60,866 nucleotides of DNA, from assembly GCA_949285425.1 (NCBI GenBank), contig CASEAJ010000102.1, positions 1 to 60,866 on the forward strand, read 5' to 3'. Below are positions 25,301 through 34,327 of this stretch, one piece after another; the first letter of the stretch is position 1; the number at the start of each line of letters is the position of its first letter. The position numbers and the translations under genes were made by a program. The stretch comes from an uncultured Porphyromonadaceae bacterium. GTDB taxonomy: Bacteria; Bacteroidota; Bacteroidia; Bacteroidales; Paludibacteraceae. The notes under the pieces are model-generated. The model searched no databases, had not been told where the DNA came from, and worked only from the letters and a program-made list of their open reading frames with translations.

Positions 25301-27752
25301 CCTGCAACTTGTTGCTACGGTGCAACCCGAAGATGCCAGCAAGCCTGTCGTGTTGTGGAGTAGCGATAATACGGAGATAGCCACGGTGGACAGCCAAGGT
25401 TTGGTGCGTGCTGTGAAAGCGGGAAAGGCCAACATTACCACCACGTCAAAAGAAAATGCGTCTCTTTCCGCTTCGTGTGAAGTGACGGTACTTCCCAAGT
25501 TGGCCGCCTCTGTGTCGCTCGACCGGACGGAGTTGAGTGTGGAGATAGGCAAGACTGACAGCTTGAGGGCAACGGTATTACCCGAAGATGCGGGTAACCG
25601 CACGGTACGCTGGACGAGCAAGAATACGGATGTAGCCATCGTGGATGCAAACGGCAAAGTAACGGGTGTTGCGGTAGGTACGGCGGTCATTATCGCCACT
25701 ACCAACGATGGTACGGAACTGACGGCTTCATGCACGGTGACGGTCATCTCTAAAAAAGCCGTTTCCGTTACATTGGATAGGGAGAGTCTTTCGTTGGAAG
25801 TGGATGCCAGCCAGCGCCTTAATGCTACGGTGTTGCCCGAAGATGCGGGTAACCGTTCCGTACGTTGGAACAGCGAGGATGAAAGCATTGCCACTGTGAG
25901 TGCAGAAGGGATTGTAATCGCCCGTAGGGTGGGTTCAACCCGGATTGTTGCCACCACCCAAGATGGTACGGACTTGTCCGCTTCGTGTGAACTTACGGTT
26001 GTTCCGAAAAAAGCCGTTTCCGTTTCGTTGAACAAAGAAAGCTTGTTGTTGGAGTTAGAGCAAGACGAACGCCTTGTCGCCACAGTACTGCCTGCGGATG
26101 CAGGCAACCGTTCCGTTGTGTGGGCAAGTAGCAATGAAAAGACAGCCCGGGTCAATTCGGAAGGAGTCGTGACGGCGACCGGTGTGGGTACCGCCACCAT
26201 TACCGCCACCACCAACGATGGTACGAATCTTTCCGCTTCGTGTGAGGTGACGGTTATACCCAAAAAAGTCGTCTCCATAACATTGGACCGTACGGAACTT
26301 CAATTGGAAATAGAGAAAACGACTTATTTGACAGCAACTGTATTGCCCGTTGATGCCGGTGACTGCAGTTTGACATGGACGAGCAATAACACGGGGGCAG
26401 CCACCGTGGATGCAAGTGGAAAAGTGACGGCTCTTGCGGTAGGTACGGCGGTCATCACTGCCACCACCAACGATGGTACGAACCTTTCGGCTTCCTGCAT
26501 TGTAACCGTAACGCCGAAAAAAGCCGTTTCTATTTCCTTGGATAAAGAAAAACTCTCTTTGGAACTGAAAGAACATGGACAATTGCGGGCAACCGTGTTG
26601 CCCGAAGATGCGGGTAACCGTTCCGTACGTTGGAACAGCGAGGATGAAAGCATTGCTATGGTGAACACCGATGGTGTGGTAAGTGCAATCGGAGTGGGTA
26701 CAACTGTCATTACTGCCACGACAGCCGATGGAACGAATTTGTCCGCTTCGTGTGAAGTGACGGTGTTGCCTGTATTGGCAACAGGCATTCAACTGAACCA
26801 AACGGAAATGTCATTGGAGATGGGAAAGAGCGGACAATTATCGGCTACCGTGTCGCCCAGTGATGTTACCAGTGATGCGATACGCTGGTATAGCGACAAC
26901 GAACGCATCGCCAAAGTGGATGAATACGGCGTTGTTACTGCCGTATCTGTGGGAACAACAACCGTATATGCTGCCACAACCGATGGTTCCGGACTTACTG
27001 CCGCATGCTTGGTTACAATAACACCGAAAAAAGCCGTTTCCATAGCATTGAACAAAGAAACCCTTTCTTTGGAAACCGGCGAAAGTGAACGCCTTGCGGT
27101 GAATGTGCTGCCGATAGATGCGGGCGACCGGAGTGTGGTGTGGACGAGCAACAATACAGGTGTGGCTACCGTTGATGCAAGCGGGAAGGTAACGGCGTTG
27201 ATGGTAGGAACGGCGATTGTTACAGCTACGACCCAAGACGGTACAAATCTCACGGCTTCGTGTGTGGTAACGGTAACACCCAAACGGGCGACTTCTATTG
27301 TGTTGAACAAACGGACGCTTACATTGAATGTCGATGAAAGCGAACAGTTGATGGCAACTATCTACCCGGATGATGCGGAAGACCATAGTGTGACATGGGC
27401 AAGCAGTGACAACGCTGTGGCTACGGTAGATATGAATGGTGTGGTTGTTGCTTTGTCGGGAGGAAACGCCATCATTACCGCCACTACAAACGATGGAAGT
27501 AATCTGTCTGCTTCGTGTGCGATAACAGTAAATGCTCCTAACGGTATAACAAGTATAAATGAACGTATCACTGTCTGGAGTAAGCCTGGTGAAATTGTTA
27601 TCACAGGAGCGACAGTTGAAGAATCGCTTTCCATACATGACTTGTCCGGTCGTACGGTATATACCGGGCAGGAAAAGACGATTGAGGTACGTGGTGGTGA
27701 AGTGTATTTCGTAAAGATACGGGGATTGAACTATAAAGTGTTCGTTCCGTAG
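22395..27752 (+). CDS. Giant surface protein with GLUG-type repeats and nine BIG2 domains
   Basis: The 1785-residue protein has a signal peptide (to LPLFAQ, about 27), two related blocks of GLUG-type repeats (about 30-480 and 580-900; each opens with a motif like GTEEDPYRIFNAVQL / GTQDDPYLIRSAHDL and DIDMTEWIA / DIDLTEWIA), nine BIG2 immunoglobulin-like domains of about 85 residues (about 952-1715), and a 65-residue C-terminal domain like those used for surface sorting or anchoring (LSIHDLSGRTVYTG ... YKVFVP). It is likely an adhesin-like surface protein. DNA from about 22680 to 23625 is clearly AT-richer than the rest of the gene. BIG2 repeats share long identical DNA tracts (62 bases at 25830 and 26595). 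Confidence 0.85.
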   Translation: MKQLFTHMRFGLIVLCSTGLSLPLFAQFSGSGSGTEEDPYRIFNAVQLNQVRNFLNKTDVHFSLEADIDMTEWIADNNPVQGWAPIGTRSAPFRGTFNGNGHTISNIWINRLETDDVGLFGRVKGDVNLSNIHLQNVNYVGNVNVGGLVGYVDANLTATAIADYDSPVRVYTCSVEIHQCTTTGVIKGDSCIGGTIGNLSVNTSAHSDIRNYKDYNKGAEAEAKATSSVVVEECLSSCHLFGNTNLGGIVGNVSSISNAFARSILSESQFSSSASASSKVEIIKCNASMCQIQGNEALGGIIGLFIKSSDEVSYSGGSASAGVSSKVNECYFGGELDGYMAVGGIVGKVDGDVSFPLKECFVTGAIVGDANIGGLLGVGSGNVSISSSYAQCHRVFGNSNVAGICHGGSINTTVAINEELRANSDLFRVGAKGGSNNLAWTLTSMILNGEKQPLPPDDAQNGTSTGLSTLKLQATYEGLDWDFNSVWDIQETESFPYFQFQTAPPHFTQVLKAGDTQLSGQCIEGGTVKVRVGDKTYTEPSTGNTWSMTVDALQGGDLVQVSVQAEGKMPSYVVYATVSLAGNGTQDDPYLIRSAHDLQAIGQMKTEAAAYYKLVEDIDLTEWIASNNDGKGWVPVGGNVSALFGHFDGGGHTVSGLWTDPSYEKGGLFAAWAAGSEVKNLKVETATGKSVSGKACAGGLVGSNAGLLTDCHVSGTVGIGTYTGGIAGENTGTITACRFAGEVSSNATQPHVGGIAGYNTGTIAECYVEGRVSSISSNARVGGIAGDHTAGAQLHDNYSAATVTALGTNAYGAGIVGYNNGEVARCYATGDVTGYSVAGVCGYNNGTEATLTGCVAANRQITATKTGLRLLGGYTGGQAPSVTDNYALKTMSVSVNGIPQQIYDDPLNATARTQDELWQKALYESMGWNMTDVWGIDEGEGYPYLRAFVVPVSAVTLDKSQAEVRAGESLQLVATVQPEDASKPVVLWSSDNTEIATVDSQGLVRAVKAGKANITTTSKENASLSASCEVTVLPKLAASVSLDRTELSVEIGKTDSLRATVLPEDAGNRTVRWTSKNTDVAIVDANGKVTGVAVGTAVIIATTNDGTELTASCTVTVISKKAVSVTLDRESLSLEVDASQRLNATVLPEDAGNRSVRWNSEDESIATVSAEGIVIARRVGSTRIVATTQDGTDLSASCELTVVPKKAVSVSLNKESLLLELEQDERLVATVLPADAGNRSVVWASSNEKTARVNSEGVVTATGVGTATITATTNDGTNLSASCEVTVIPKKVVSITLDRTELQLEIEKTTYLTATVLPVDAGDCSLTWTSNNTGAATVDASGKVTALAVGTAVITATTNDGTNLSASCIVTVTPKKAVSISLDKEKLSLELKEHGQLRATVLPEDAGNRSVRWNSEDESIAMVNTDGVVSAIGVGTTVITATTADGTNLSASCEVTVLPVLATGIQLNQTEMSLEMGKSGQLSATVSPSDVTSDAIRWYSDNERIAKVDEYGVVTAVSVGTTTVYAATTDGSGLTAACLVTITPKKAVSIALNKETLSLETGESERLAVNVLPIDAGDRSVVWTSNNTGVATVDASGKVTALMVGTAIVTATTQDGTNLTASCVVTVTPKRATSIVLNKRTLTLNVDESEQLMATIYPDDAEDHSVTWASSDNAVATVDMNGVVVALSGGNAIITATTNDGSNLSASCAITVNAPNGITSINERITVWSKPGEIVITGATVEESLSIHDLSGRTVYTGQEKTIEVRGGEVYFVKIRGLNYKVFVP

Positions 27753-27775
27753 GGTAATTGTTTGTCCTGATAAAA

Positions 27776-27806
27776 AACGAGGGTGCAGTTCAAATGCACC
27801 CTCGTT
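27776..27806. terminator. Bidirectional terminator after the surface protein gene
   Basis: AACGAGGGTGCA (27776-27787) pairs perfectly with TGCACCCTCGTT (27795-27806), with A residues before and T-rich DNA after, between convergent genes. Confidence 0.9.
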
Positions 27807-27842
27807 CATTTTATGATACACCGTTTTTCTGCCCCTTGGTTG

Positions 27843-28307
27843 TTACAGGGCGGCAGCCACTCCGGCTATGGTGCCGATAATGATGCCGAGCACTATCAGG
27901 ACAATGCCTATGATGCACCATACTCCCATGAACTTGAACAGTTTCTTGTGTTGTCTGAATGCATCGGTAAGCACGGCCTCGTCGCGGTTGGCAAGGGCTG
28001 CACGCATGCGTTCGGCATAGCGGTAAAGAAACATTCCAGGGAACAGGTACACAACGGCAATGGTCATGTAGATAATGCCCATGGCCTGAAGAGGCATGCC
28101 GGCGAAGTCGGCATAGTCGGACAGAATGGAGGCCGAGAGCATAATGGCCAGTCCGCACACGAACATAATGCATGTCATGACAAAGGTAAGTATCCCCAGA
28201 AAACGGCTCCAGCGGGCGGTAATGCTGAGCAGTGCCTCGCTTTCTCCGGTTAACGATAAAGGTGTTTGCGGTCCGTTGGCCGCCGGTTGCAAATTGGTGT
28301 CGTTCAT
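27843..28307 (-). CDS. Small membrane protein, DUF5362-like
   Basis: I start at 28307 (MNDTNLQPAANGPQTPLS), giving 154 residues; the longer frame from 28427 has no support. The N-terminal 30 residues are polar. Then come membrane segments at about 40-65, 72-95 and 128-154, with a cytoplasmic stretch RYAERMRAALANRDEAVLTDAFRQHKKLF between the last two. This layout matches Bacteroidetes DUF5362 proteins. Function is unknown. It is monocistronic. Confidence 0.6.
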   Translation of the reverse strand: MNDTNLQPAANGPQTPLSLTGESEALLSITARWSRFLGILTFVMTCIMFVCGLAIMLSASILSDYADFAGMPLQAMGIIYMTIAVVYLFPGMFLYRYAERMRAALANRDEAVLTDAFRQHKKLFKFMGVWCIIGIVLIVLGIIIGTIAGVAAAL

Positions 28308-28492
28308 ATCAGTTATAATTAAATGGTTAGACGGGGGTAAAGGTAATGAAATTTTCATAAAATATGCCGGTTCAGGATAAAGTTGTGCATTCGGCAGCAT
28401 AAAATTGATGGCAAAAACACACGGCAATTACAGGCAAAACCACATGATATGGTGCGTTATTTTCAATATTCAACTTTCAATTTTCAATTAGT

Positions 28493-28634
28493 AAGCTGCA
28501 TTCGGCAAAAACAATTCAAGCCAGTTTGATGGGTTTTGCACTCATTTGCATTATCTTTTCATAAGATAAGCTGCACTCGGCAAAAACAATTCAAGCAAGC
28601 TTGATGGGTTTTGCACTCATTTGCATTATCTTTG
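28493..28634 (+). repeat. 75-base tandem duplication ending in the comM promoter
   Basis: AAGCTGCA...TTTGCATTATCTTT occurs twice, at 28493 and 28568 (75-base period), nearly identical. Only the second copy ends in a full -7 box, TATCTTTG (28627-28634); the first reads TATCTTTT. It fills the second half of the 355-base gap 28308-28662; the first half shows nothing I recognise. Confidence 0.75.
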
Positions 28635-28662
28635 TTGGGTGTAATCGTAAAAGAATCATTCC

Positions 28663-30201
28663 ATGTTGGTAAAGACATTTGGTGCGGCTGTGCAAGGCAT
28701 CAGCGCAATCATGGTGACGATAGAGGTGAATGTGAGTCCCGGCATTAAGTTCATGCATGTGGGTTTGCCCGATAATGCGGTAAAAGAGAGCCATGAGCGT
28801 GTGGCTTCGGCCCTGGAATATAACGGATACAAATTTCCGAGAAAACAGATTGTCATCAACATGGCTCCGGCCGACATTCGCAAGGAGGGGTCGGCCTATG
28901 ACCTGCCGATTGCGGTAGGGGTGATGGCGGCCGATGAAAAACTCAAGGCCGATGCACTGGCCGATTATGTCATTATGGGTGAATTGTCGCTGGATGGCAG
29001 TCTACGCCCCATAAAAGGGGTGTTGCCCATTGCTATTCGGGCACGTGAAGAGGGGTTCAAGGGCTTTATATTGCCCAAGGCGAACGCGCGCGAGGCGGCG
29101 GTGGTCAACAACTTGAAAGTGTATGGTGTGGAGAACCTGAAAGATGTGCTTGAGTTTTTCAACGGCATCCGGGAACTGGAGGAAACAGTGGTCAATACCC
29201 GTGAGGAGTTTTTTGAGAACGTGAAGCATGCCGATGTTGACTTCTCTGATGTGAAAGGACAGGAGAATGTGAAGCGTGCCTTTGAAGTGGCGGCCGCCGG
29301 CGGACACAATATAATATTGGTAGGCCCTCCCGGTGCAGGAAAATCGATGATGGCCAAGCGTCTGCCGACCATTTTGCCCCCTTTTACCCTGCATGAGGCT
29401 TTGGAGACGACGAAAATCCATTCGGTGGCAGGCAAGTTGGATGGAAATACTTCGCTGATAGCCCGACGTCCGTTCCGTAGTCCGCATCACACCATTTCCG
29501 ATGTAGCGCTGGTTGGTGGAGGTACATTTCCCCAACCGGGTGAAATATCCTTGGCGCACAATGGGGTGCTGTTTCTGGATGAGTTGCCCGAGTTCAAACG
29601 GTCGGTGCTTGAAGTGCTCCGACAGCCTTTGGAAGATCGGAAAATCAGTATATCACGAGCCAAGTTTGCCATAGACTATCCGGCAAGTTTCATGCTGGTG
29701 GCATCGATGAACCCTTGTCCGTGCGGTTATTACAATCATCCGACCAAGGAATGTGTTTGTGCGCCGGGGGTGGTTCAGAAGTACTTGAGCCGCATATCGG
29801 GTCCGTTGCTCGACCGCATCGACATACATGTCGAAATTGTGCCGGTGCCTTTCGAACGTTTGTCCGACCGGCGTCCGGCCGAGAGCAGTGCAGCTATTCG
29901 TGAACGGGTGGTGCAGGCCCGGCAGGTGCAGGAGCGGCGTTTCAAGGATGTGGATGGCGTTTATTGCAATGCCCAAATGTCGTCGAAGCAGTTGCGGACG
30001 TTTGCCATTCCCGATGAGGAAGGCATGAATCTGTTGAAGCAGGCCATGACCCGCCTCACCCTTTCGGCACGTGCGTATGACCGCATATTGAAAGTGGCAC
30101 GTACAATAGCTGACTTGGACGCATCGGAAGTCATCCATGCGCAGCATGTGGCTGAAGCCATTGGTTACCGCAGTCTCGACCGCGAAGGTTGGATTGGGTG
30201 A
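28663..30201 (+). CDS. comM: ComM/YifB family AAA ATPase (Mg-chelatase-like)
   Basis: The 512-residue protein has an N-terminal LonC/S5-like domain (1-170), then an AAA domain with Walker A GPPGAGKS (221-228), Walker [12 protein letters not shown], a Cys-rich loop [15 protein letters not shown], and the C-terminal Mg-chelatase lid. In Vibrio, ComM is a hexameric helicase that extends branch migration during natural transformation. The role in Bacteroidales, which are not known to be naturally competent, is probably in recombination. It is transcribed alone from the duplicated promoter region. Confidence 0.93.
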   Translation: MLVKTFGAAVQGISAIMVTIEVNVSPGIKFMHVGLPDNAVKESHERVASALEYNGYKFPRKQIVINMAPADIRKEGSAYDLPIAVGVMAADEKLKADALADYVIMGELSLDGSLRPIKGVLPIAIRAREEGFKGFILPKANAREAAVVNNLKVYGVENLKDVLEFFNGIRELEETVVNTREEFFENVKHADVDFSDVKGQENVKRAFEVAAAGGHNIILVGPPGAGKSMMAKRLPTILPPFTLHEALETTKIHSVAGKLDGNTSLIARRPFRSPHHTISDVALVGGGTFPQPGEISLAHNGVLFLDELPEFKRSVLEVLRQPLEDRKISISRAKFAIDYPASFMLVASMNPCPCGYYNHPTKECVCAPGVVQKYLSRISGPLLDRIDIHVEIVPVPFERLSDRRPAESSAAIRERVVQARQVQERRFKDVDGVYCNAQMSSKQLRTFAIPDEEGMNLLKQAMTRLTLSARAYDRILKVARTIADLDASEVIHAQHVAEAIGYRSLDREGWIG

Positions 30202-30219
30202 CAGAACTTTTTCCCGACA

Positions 30220-30411
30220 AGTAACTCGTGAGAATTAATTTATATGATTTTGTGAGTGTTTTTCGAAATGATGTTGCGGTTGGAGGAGGAAGCGTAGCGG
30301 GCTACGTGACCGACGACAAGCGCAAAAGCAGCCGAAAAAGACCACAAAAGCATATAAAAGATGAGTTGCTGAAAACAGGTAAATAGTATCGTTTAATTTT
30401 TACGAGTTACT
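30220..30411. repeat. Palindromic element with core (type D, long form)
   Basis: Ends are inverted repeats (GTAACTCGTGAGAATTAA at the left; the right end reads GTAACTCGTAAAAATTAA from the other strand). Inside, TTTATATGATTTTGTGAG...TTTTTCG pairs with CGAAAAAG...CACAAAAGCATATAAA. The core is GCGTAGCGGGCTACGT (30292-30307). A copy lacking the core is at 38904-39010. It lies between comM and the propeller lipoprotein gene. Confidence 0.75.
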
Positions 30412-30443
30412 TAATCCTCTTAAAATGTGTTTTTATTTATTGA

Positions 30444-31556
30444 ATGAAGAATAGTTTTGTATGCTGGCTGTTTTTGTTGGGGGGGCTTGTGTCGTGCAAC
30501 GACATGAAGGATGTACCCCCACCGACCGGTTTGCCCGACACGGGATATGACACCGGACGGATGTTCGTGTTGTGTGAAGGGCTGTTCAATTCCAATAACA
30601 GTACGTTGGCTTGCATCGATTATGATGCGCAGGTATTGTATCCCGACTTTTTCAATGAATATGGCAACAACAGCCGCGGGCTGGGCGACACGGCCAATGA
30701 CATGGCCTTGTATGAGGGACGGTTGTGGATTGTCGTGTGTGTGTCATCGCAAATTGAGGTGCTGGATGTGCTGACTGGAAAATCGGTGCGGCAGATACCT
30801 TTGTTTGCCGAGACGAATGACGGACGGCAGGGCCGGCAACCGCGTTACATTACTTTTCATGAAGGCAAGGCTTATGTCTGTTCGTTTGATGGAACGGTGG
30901 TGCGCATCGATACGCATACGTATGAGGTGGAAGCGGTAACAACCTGTGGCCGCAATCCGGATGGCATTGCCGTGGCCAACGGAAAACTGTATGTTTCCAA
31001 TTCGGGTGGATTGGACGGCAGTGCGGGAATGCCTTATGATGAAACGGTGTCGGTGATTGACCTGGTTTCATTTCGTGAGGTGAAACGGATTGAGGTGGGT
31101 ATGAATCCTCATCACATTCAGGCCGACAGTGAAGGGGATGTGTATGTGGTGGCCCGGGGCAATAATGCCGACTTGAAAGCGCGCTTTGTACGGATAGACA
31201 GTGAGGCGGACACGGTGGCCCAGTCGTTTGATGATTTGGCGGCTGTCAATTTTGTAATTCGGAACGATACAGCCTACATGTATAATTTCGATTATCAGTA
31301 TGAAACCTATTGGATAAAGACGTTCGATTGTCGTGAGGAAAAGGTCATTTCCGAACAGTTTGTCACGGATGGAACCACGTTCAGCAAGCCTTTCGGCATT
31401 TATGTGCATCCGTTGACAGGGGATGTGTTCATAAGTGATGCCAAGACTTATGACCGCAATGGTGATGTGTTTTGTTTTGACCGTCGGGGGCGGTTGCGTT
31501 ACAAAATAGAAGAAATAGGATTGAACCCGAATAGCTTTTTGTGGGTGGATCGCTGA
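30444..31556 (+). CDS. Beta-propeller lipoprotein, BtuG-like (YncE/DUF5074 family)
   Basis: The 370-residue protein has a lipoprotein signal (LLGGLVSC, Cys 18) and a seven-bladed propeller pattern with repeated blades (GRLWIVVCVSSQIEVLDVLTG, GKAYVCSFDGTVVRIDTHTY, GKLYVSNSGG, GDVYVVARGNN). The segment NNSRGLGDTANDMALYEG is typical of the YncE/DUF5074 surface lipoproteins that include BtuG, the high-affinity cobalamin-capturing partner of BtuB in Bacteroides. Here there is no btuB gene nearby and no cobalamin riboswitch upstream, so the ligand is uncertain. It stands alone between comM and convergent pheS. Confidence 0.75.
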   Translation: MKNSFVCWLFLLGGLVSCNDMKDVPPPTGLPDTGYDTGRMFVLCEGLFNSNNSTLACIDYDAQVLYPDFFNEYGNNSRGLGDTANDMALYEGRLWIVVCVSSQIEVLDVLTGKSVRQIPLFAETNDGRQGRQPRYITFHEGKAYVCSFDGTVVRIDTHTYEVEAVTTCGRNPDGIAVANGKLYVSNSGGLDGSAGMPYDETVSVIDLVSFREVKRIEVGMNPHHIQADSEGDVYVVARGNNADLKARFVRIDSEADTVAQSFDDLAAVNFVIRNDTAYMYNFDYQYETYWIKTFDCREEKVISEQFVTDGTTFSKPFGIYVHPLTGDVFISDAKTYDRNGDVFCFDRRGRLRYKIEEIGLNPNSFLWVDR

Positions 31557-31586
31557 GCGGCATGGGCTTGTTTCCTGATTTACATG

Positions 31587-31621
31587 AAAAAGGCTGCTTC
31601 GTTGTTGGGAGCAGCCTTTTT
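31587..31621. terminator. Bidirectional terminator between the propeller gene and pheS
   Basis: AAAAAGGCTGCT (31587-31598) pairs with AGCAGCCTTTTT (31610-31621), an 11-base loop, placed between convergent stops. Confidence 0.9.
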
Positions 31622-31647
31622 CGTGTGGTTTTTGTTTGCGGTGTATG

Positions 31648-32670
31648 TCAATGCGCCGCTTCAAATTGTTCGAGGAAGCGGACATCGTTTTCCGAGAACA
31701 TACGCAGGTCTTTCACCTGGTATTTCAGGTTGGCAATACGTTCTACGCCCATTCCGAATGCGTAACCGGAATACACGTCCGGGTCGATGCCGCAATTTCT
31801 CAACACGTTCGGGTCAACCATGCCGCAACCGAGTATTTCAACCCATCCGGTGTGTTTGCAGAACGGGCAACCTTTGCCGCCACAAAGGAAGCAGGAAATG
31901 TCCATTTCGGCACTGGGTTCGGTGAAGGGGAAATAGGAGGGACGCAGACGTATTTCCGTGTCGGCTCCGAACATTTCTTTTGCAAAATAAAGCAAAGCCT
32001 GTTTCAAATCGGTAAATGATACGTTTTTGTCAACGTATAATCCTTCTACCTGGTGGAAGAAACAATGGGCGCGGTACGAAATGGCTTCGTTGCGGTATAC
32101 GCGTCCGGGGAAAATCATGCGGATGGGTGGCTGCTGTTTCAGCATGGTACGCACTTGTACCGATGACGTGTGAGTACGCAACAGAACATCATTTTGTTGT
32201 CTTTCAATGAAGAATGTGTCCTGCATGTCGCGGGCCGGATGTTCGGGTGGAAAGTTCAAGGCACTGAACACATGCCAGTCGTCTTCAATTTCCGGTCCTT
32301 CAGCCACGGTGAATCCGATGCGTGAAAATATGTCGATGATTTCTTCGCGTACGAGCGACAGTGGATGACGTGTACCCAGTTTGATTGGTTCGGCTGTACG
32401 GGTAAGGTCGGTTTGCTGTTCGTTGCTTTGCTGGTTGCTGAAGCGTTCCTTCAGTGTGTTTATTTGTTCCTGGGCTGTGTTTTTGAGTTGGTTGAGAAGT
32501 TGTCCTACTTCCCGTTTGTCTTCGTTGGCCACATTGCGGAAGTCATTGAAGAGCTGTGATATTTCGCCTTTTTTGCTTAAGTACTTGATACGAAGAGCTT
32601 CTATTTCCTCTGCGTTGCTGGCAGTCATGCGATTGACCTCGTCCAGCAGTTGTTTGATTCGATTCTTCAT
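31648..32670 (-). CDS. pheS: Phenylalanine-tRNA ligase alpha subunit
   Basis: The 340-residue protein has the N-terminal coiled coil that grips tRNA (1-90) and the class II catalytic core: motif 2 [24 protein letters not shown] and motif 3 [34 protein letters not shown] segment before motif 3 resembles a Zn ribbon and is common in this lineage. It charges tRNA-Phe together with PheT, whose gene is not in the window; separate pheS and pheT loci are normal for Bacteroidales. Confidence 0.97.
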   Translation of the reverse strand: MKNRIKQLLDEVNRMTASNAEEIEALRIKYLSKKGEISQLFNDFRNVANEDKREVGQLLNQLKNTAQEQINTLKERFSNQQSNEQQTDLTRTAEPIKLGTRHPLSLVREEIIDIFSRIGFTVAEGPEIEDDWHVFSALNFPPEHPARDMQDTFFIERQQNDVLLRTHTSSVQVRTMLKQQPPIRMIFPGRVYRNEAISYRAHCFFHQVEGLYVDKNVSFTDLKQALLYFAKEMFGADTEIRLRPSYFPFTEPSAEMDISCFLCGGKGCPFCKHTGWVEILGCGMVDPNVLRNCGIDPDVYSGYAFGMGVERIANLKYQVKDLRMFSENDVRFLEQFEAAH

Positions 32671-32709
32671 TGCTTATGTATTCTTTTTTGCTAAAAATCA
32701 AATAAGTCA

Positions 32710-32717
32710 CAAATGTA
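32710..32717 (-). promoter_or_regulatory. -7 box of pheS
   Basis: CAAATGTA reads TACATTTG leftward, an exact -7 match 40 bases before the start codon. Confidence 0.6.
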
Positions 32718-32917
32718 CATATTTTTTTGTGAAAAACGTTTTGGAGTGCAGAAAAATCTCCTGTCTGTTAAAAAACTGTGATATAATGCAGTTTGTGTTT
32801 GAATTATTAATATATTTGTAAGCAACAAAAGGACAACATTGTTAAAATGCGGTGTTTCGCCGGTGTTGTGAAAAAATGTTTTTAAGTTTTTGCTTTTGAA
32901 GCGTTACATGTAAGATA

Positions 32918-33595
32918 ATGTCTAAGGTTCAGGAAATATTGCAGTTTTTGTCTCAGTTAAGGGAACATAATGACCGGGAATGGTTTCAGGAAAATAAAGG
33001 CTGGTATGACAGCGTGCGGAACGATTTTGAGCACTTGATTGGAGAATTGTTGTCGCAATTGCAGCTTTTTGATGATGAAATGAAACATGTTTCGCCGAAG
33101 GAGTGCATATTCCGTATCTATAGGGATGTCCGTTTTTCTTTGGACAAGTCTCCTTATAAAACCCATTTCGGGGCCTACATGGCGGCCGGTGGCGGCCGTA
33201 AGAGTGTGCGGGGAGGTTATTATCTGCATTTGGAACCGGATGCTTCGTTTGCTTCGGTTGGAGTTTGGTGTCCGGAACCGGATCTCTTGAAACGACTTCG
33301 GCAAAGTGTGTATGACAATGTGGATGAGTTGGATGAAATATGTCACGAACCTGATTTTGCCCGTTATTATACCCGCTTTTATGAAGAAGGCATGTTGAAA
33401 AAAGTTCCCCGTGAATTTCCCAAGGATGCACCGCATGCCGATTGGCTCAAGTTGAAACATTATCTGATGGAATACCGTTTGCCGGATGCCATGCTGGACT
33501 CCGACCGCTTTGTTGATGAAGTGACACAGGTGTTCAAGGCAGGCCAGCCGCTGAACAGATTTTTGAACTATACAGTAGATGAATATATAGAATAA
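32918..33595 (+). CDS. DUF2461 (TIGR02453) family protein
   Basis: The 225-residue soluble protein carries the family hallmarks NDREWFQENKGWYD near the start, then FRIYRDVRFSLDKSPYKTHFGAY (about 66-88) and a GGYYLHLEPD strand. The family is widespread and its function is not established. The next gene, of the YhcH family, starts 53 bases downstream on the same strand; the two may be cotranscribed. Confidence 0.9.
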   Translation: MSKVQEILQFLSQLREHNDREWFQENKGWYDSVRNDFEHLIGELLSQLQLFDDEMKHVSPKECIFRIYRDVRFSLDKSPYKTHFGAYMAAGGGRKSVRGGYYLHLEPDASFASVGVWCPEPDLLKRLRQSVYDNVDELDEICHEPDFARYYTRFYEEGMLKKVPREFPKDAPHADWLKLKHYLMEYRLPDAMLDSDRFVDEVTQVFKAGQPLNRFLNYTVDEYIE

Positions 33596-33648
33596 AGAAA
33601 ACAACCGGCATATCCTGTTTGCAGGAGATGCTTTAAATACTTTAAATT

Positions 33649-34095
33649 ATGATTTTGGATACATTGAATAATGCGGAACTGTATGAATCGGTTCATCCGT
33701 TGTTTAAGAAAGCATTTGACTTTCTGCGTAAAGAAAACCTGGCTGCCCTGCCGGTCGGTAAAATAGAATTGCAGGGACGCGATTTGTTTGTAAACGTCGT
33801 GGACATTACCGGCAAGACGGCAGAACAGGCGAAAATGGAAACGCACCAAGCGTACATTGACATTCAAGTGCCTGTGGGTAAGGCCGAGACCATGGGTTGG
33901 ATTGCTGCTGACAGGCTTCAAATGCCGACCGAACCTTACAACCAGGAAAAAGACATTGCTTTTTTTGCCGACAAGGCTGCCAATTTCATTTCGGTACAAC
34001 CGTTTGAATTTGCCGTATTTTTCCCTCAGGATGGACATCAGCCGGGCATTTCGGAGGGAACATACCGTAAAATCATAGTCAAGGTGAGGGTGTAG
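33649..34095 (+). CDS. YhcH/YjgK/YiaL family protein
   Basis: The 148-residue protein is a single cupin-like domain with the metal-site pattern of the family: GRDLFVNVVD, ETHQAYIDIQ (His and Asp) and the FPQDGHQPG strand near the C-terminus. E. coli members act on sialic acid anomers or related sugars (NanQ) and a beta-galactosidase subunit is also in the family. No sialic acid genes lie nearby, so the substrate is open. Confidence 0.88.
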   Translation: MILDTLNNAELYESVHPLFKKAFDFLRKENLAALPVGKIELQGRDLFVNVVDITGKTAEQAKMETHQAYIDIQVPVGKAETMGWIAADRLQMPTEPYNQEKDIAFFADKAANFISVQPFEFAVFFPQDGHQPGISEGTYRKIIVKVRV

Positions 34096-34111
34096 CTTGC
34101 CTTTGGCTTAG

Positions 34112-34266
34112 TGGGTTCTATAAATTGTTTTATCGGTGTTTTGGGGGATTTTCGAGCGAGCCGGTTTTGGCGTATGCGATTGAAAAAGAAAACATAAAAA
34201 ATGCCGTATGAAAACAAAAAACATATAAAAGCCAATATCTTTTTTTATGGGGGTATATAGAACCCA
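34112..34266. repeat. Palindromic element type E, copy 1
   Basis: TGGGTTCTATA at the left and TATAGAACCCA at the right are perfect inverted ends. The interior (GCGATTGAA, GCCGTATGAAAACAAAA, AAAGCCAA) matches the minus-strand copy at 38031-38222. The core palindrome found there is incomplete here. It lies just upstream of glgB. Confidence 0.7.
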
Positions 34267-34327
34267 TCTTAAGTTTTTGACCTGTTTTTAATAGCCAGTT
34301 TATGCACATAATTTAAAATTGTATCGT

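Noticed and set aside
22395..27752. A phase-variable invertible segment in the surface protein gene
   Set aside because: No inverted repeats at the AT-rich block edges and no recombinase gene nearby.
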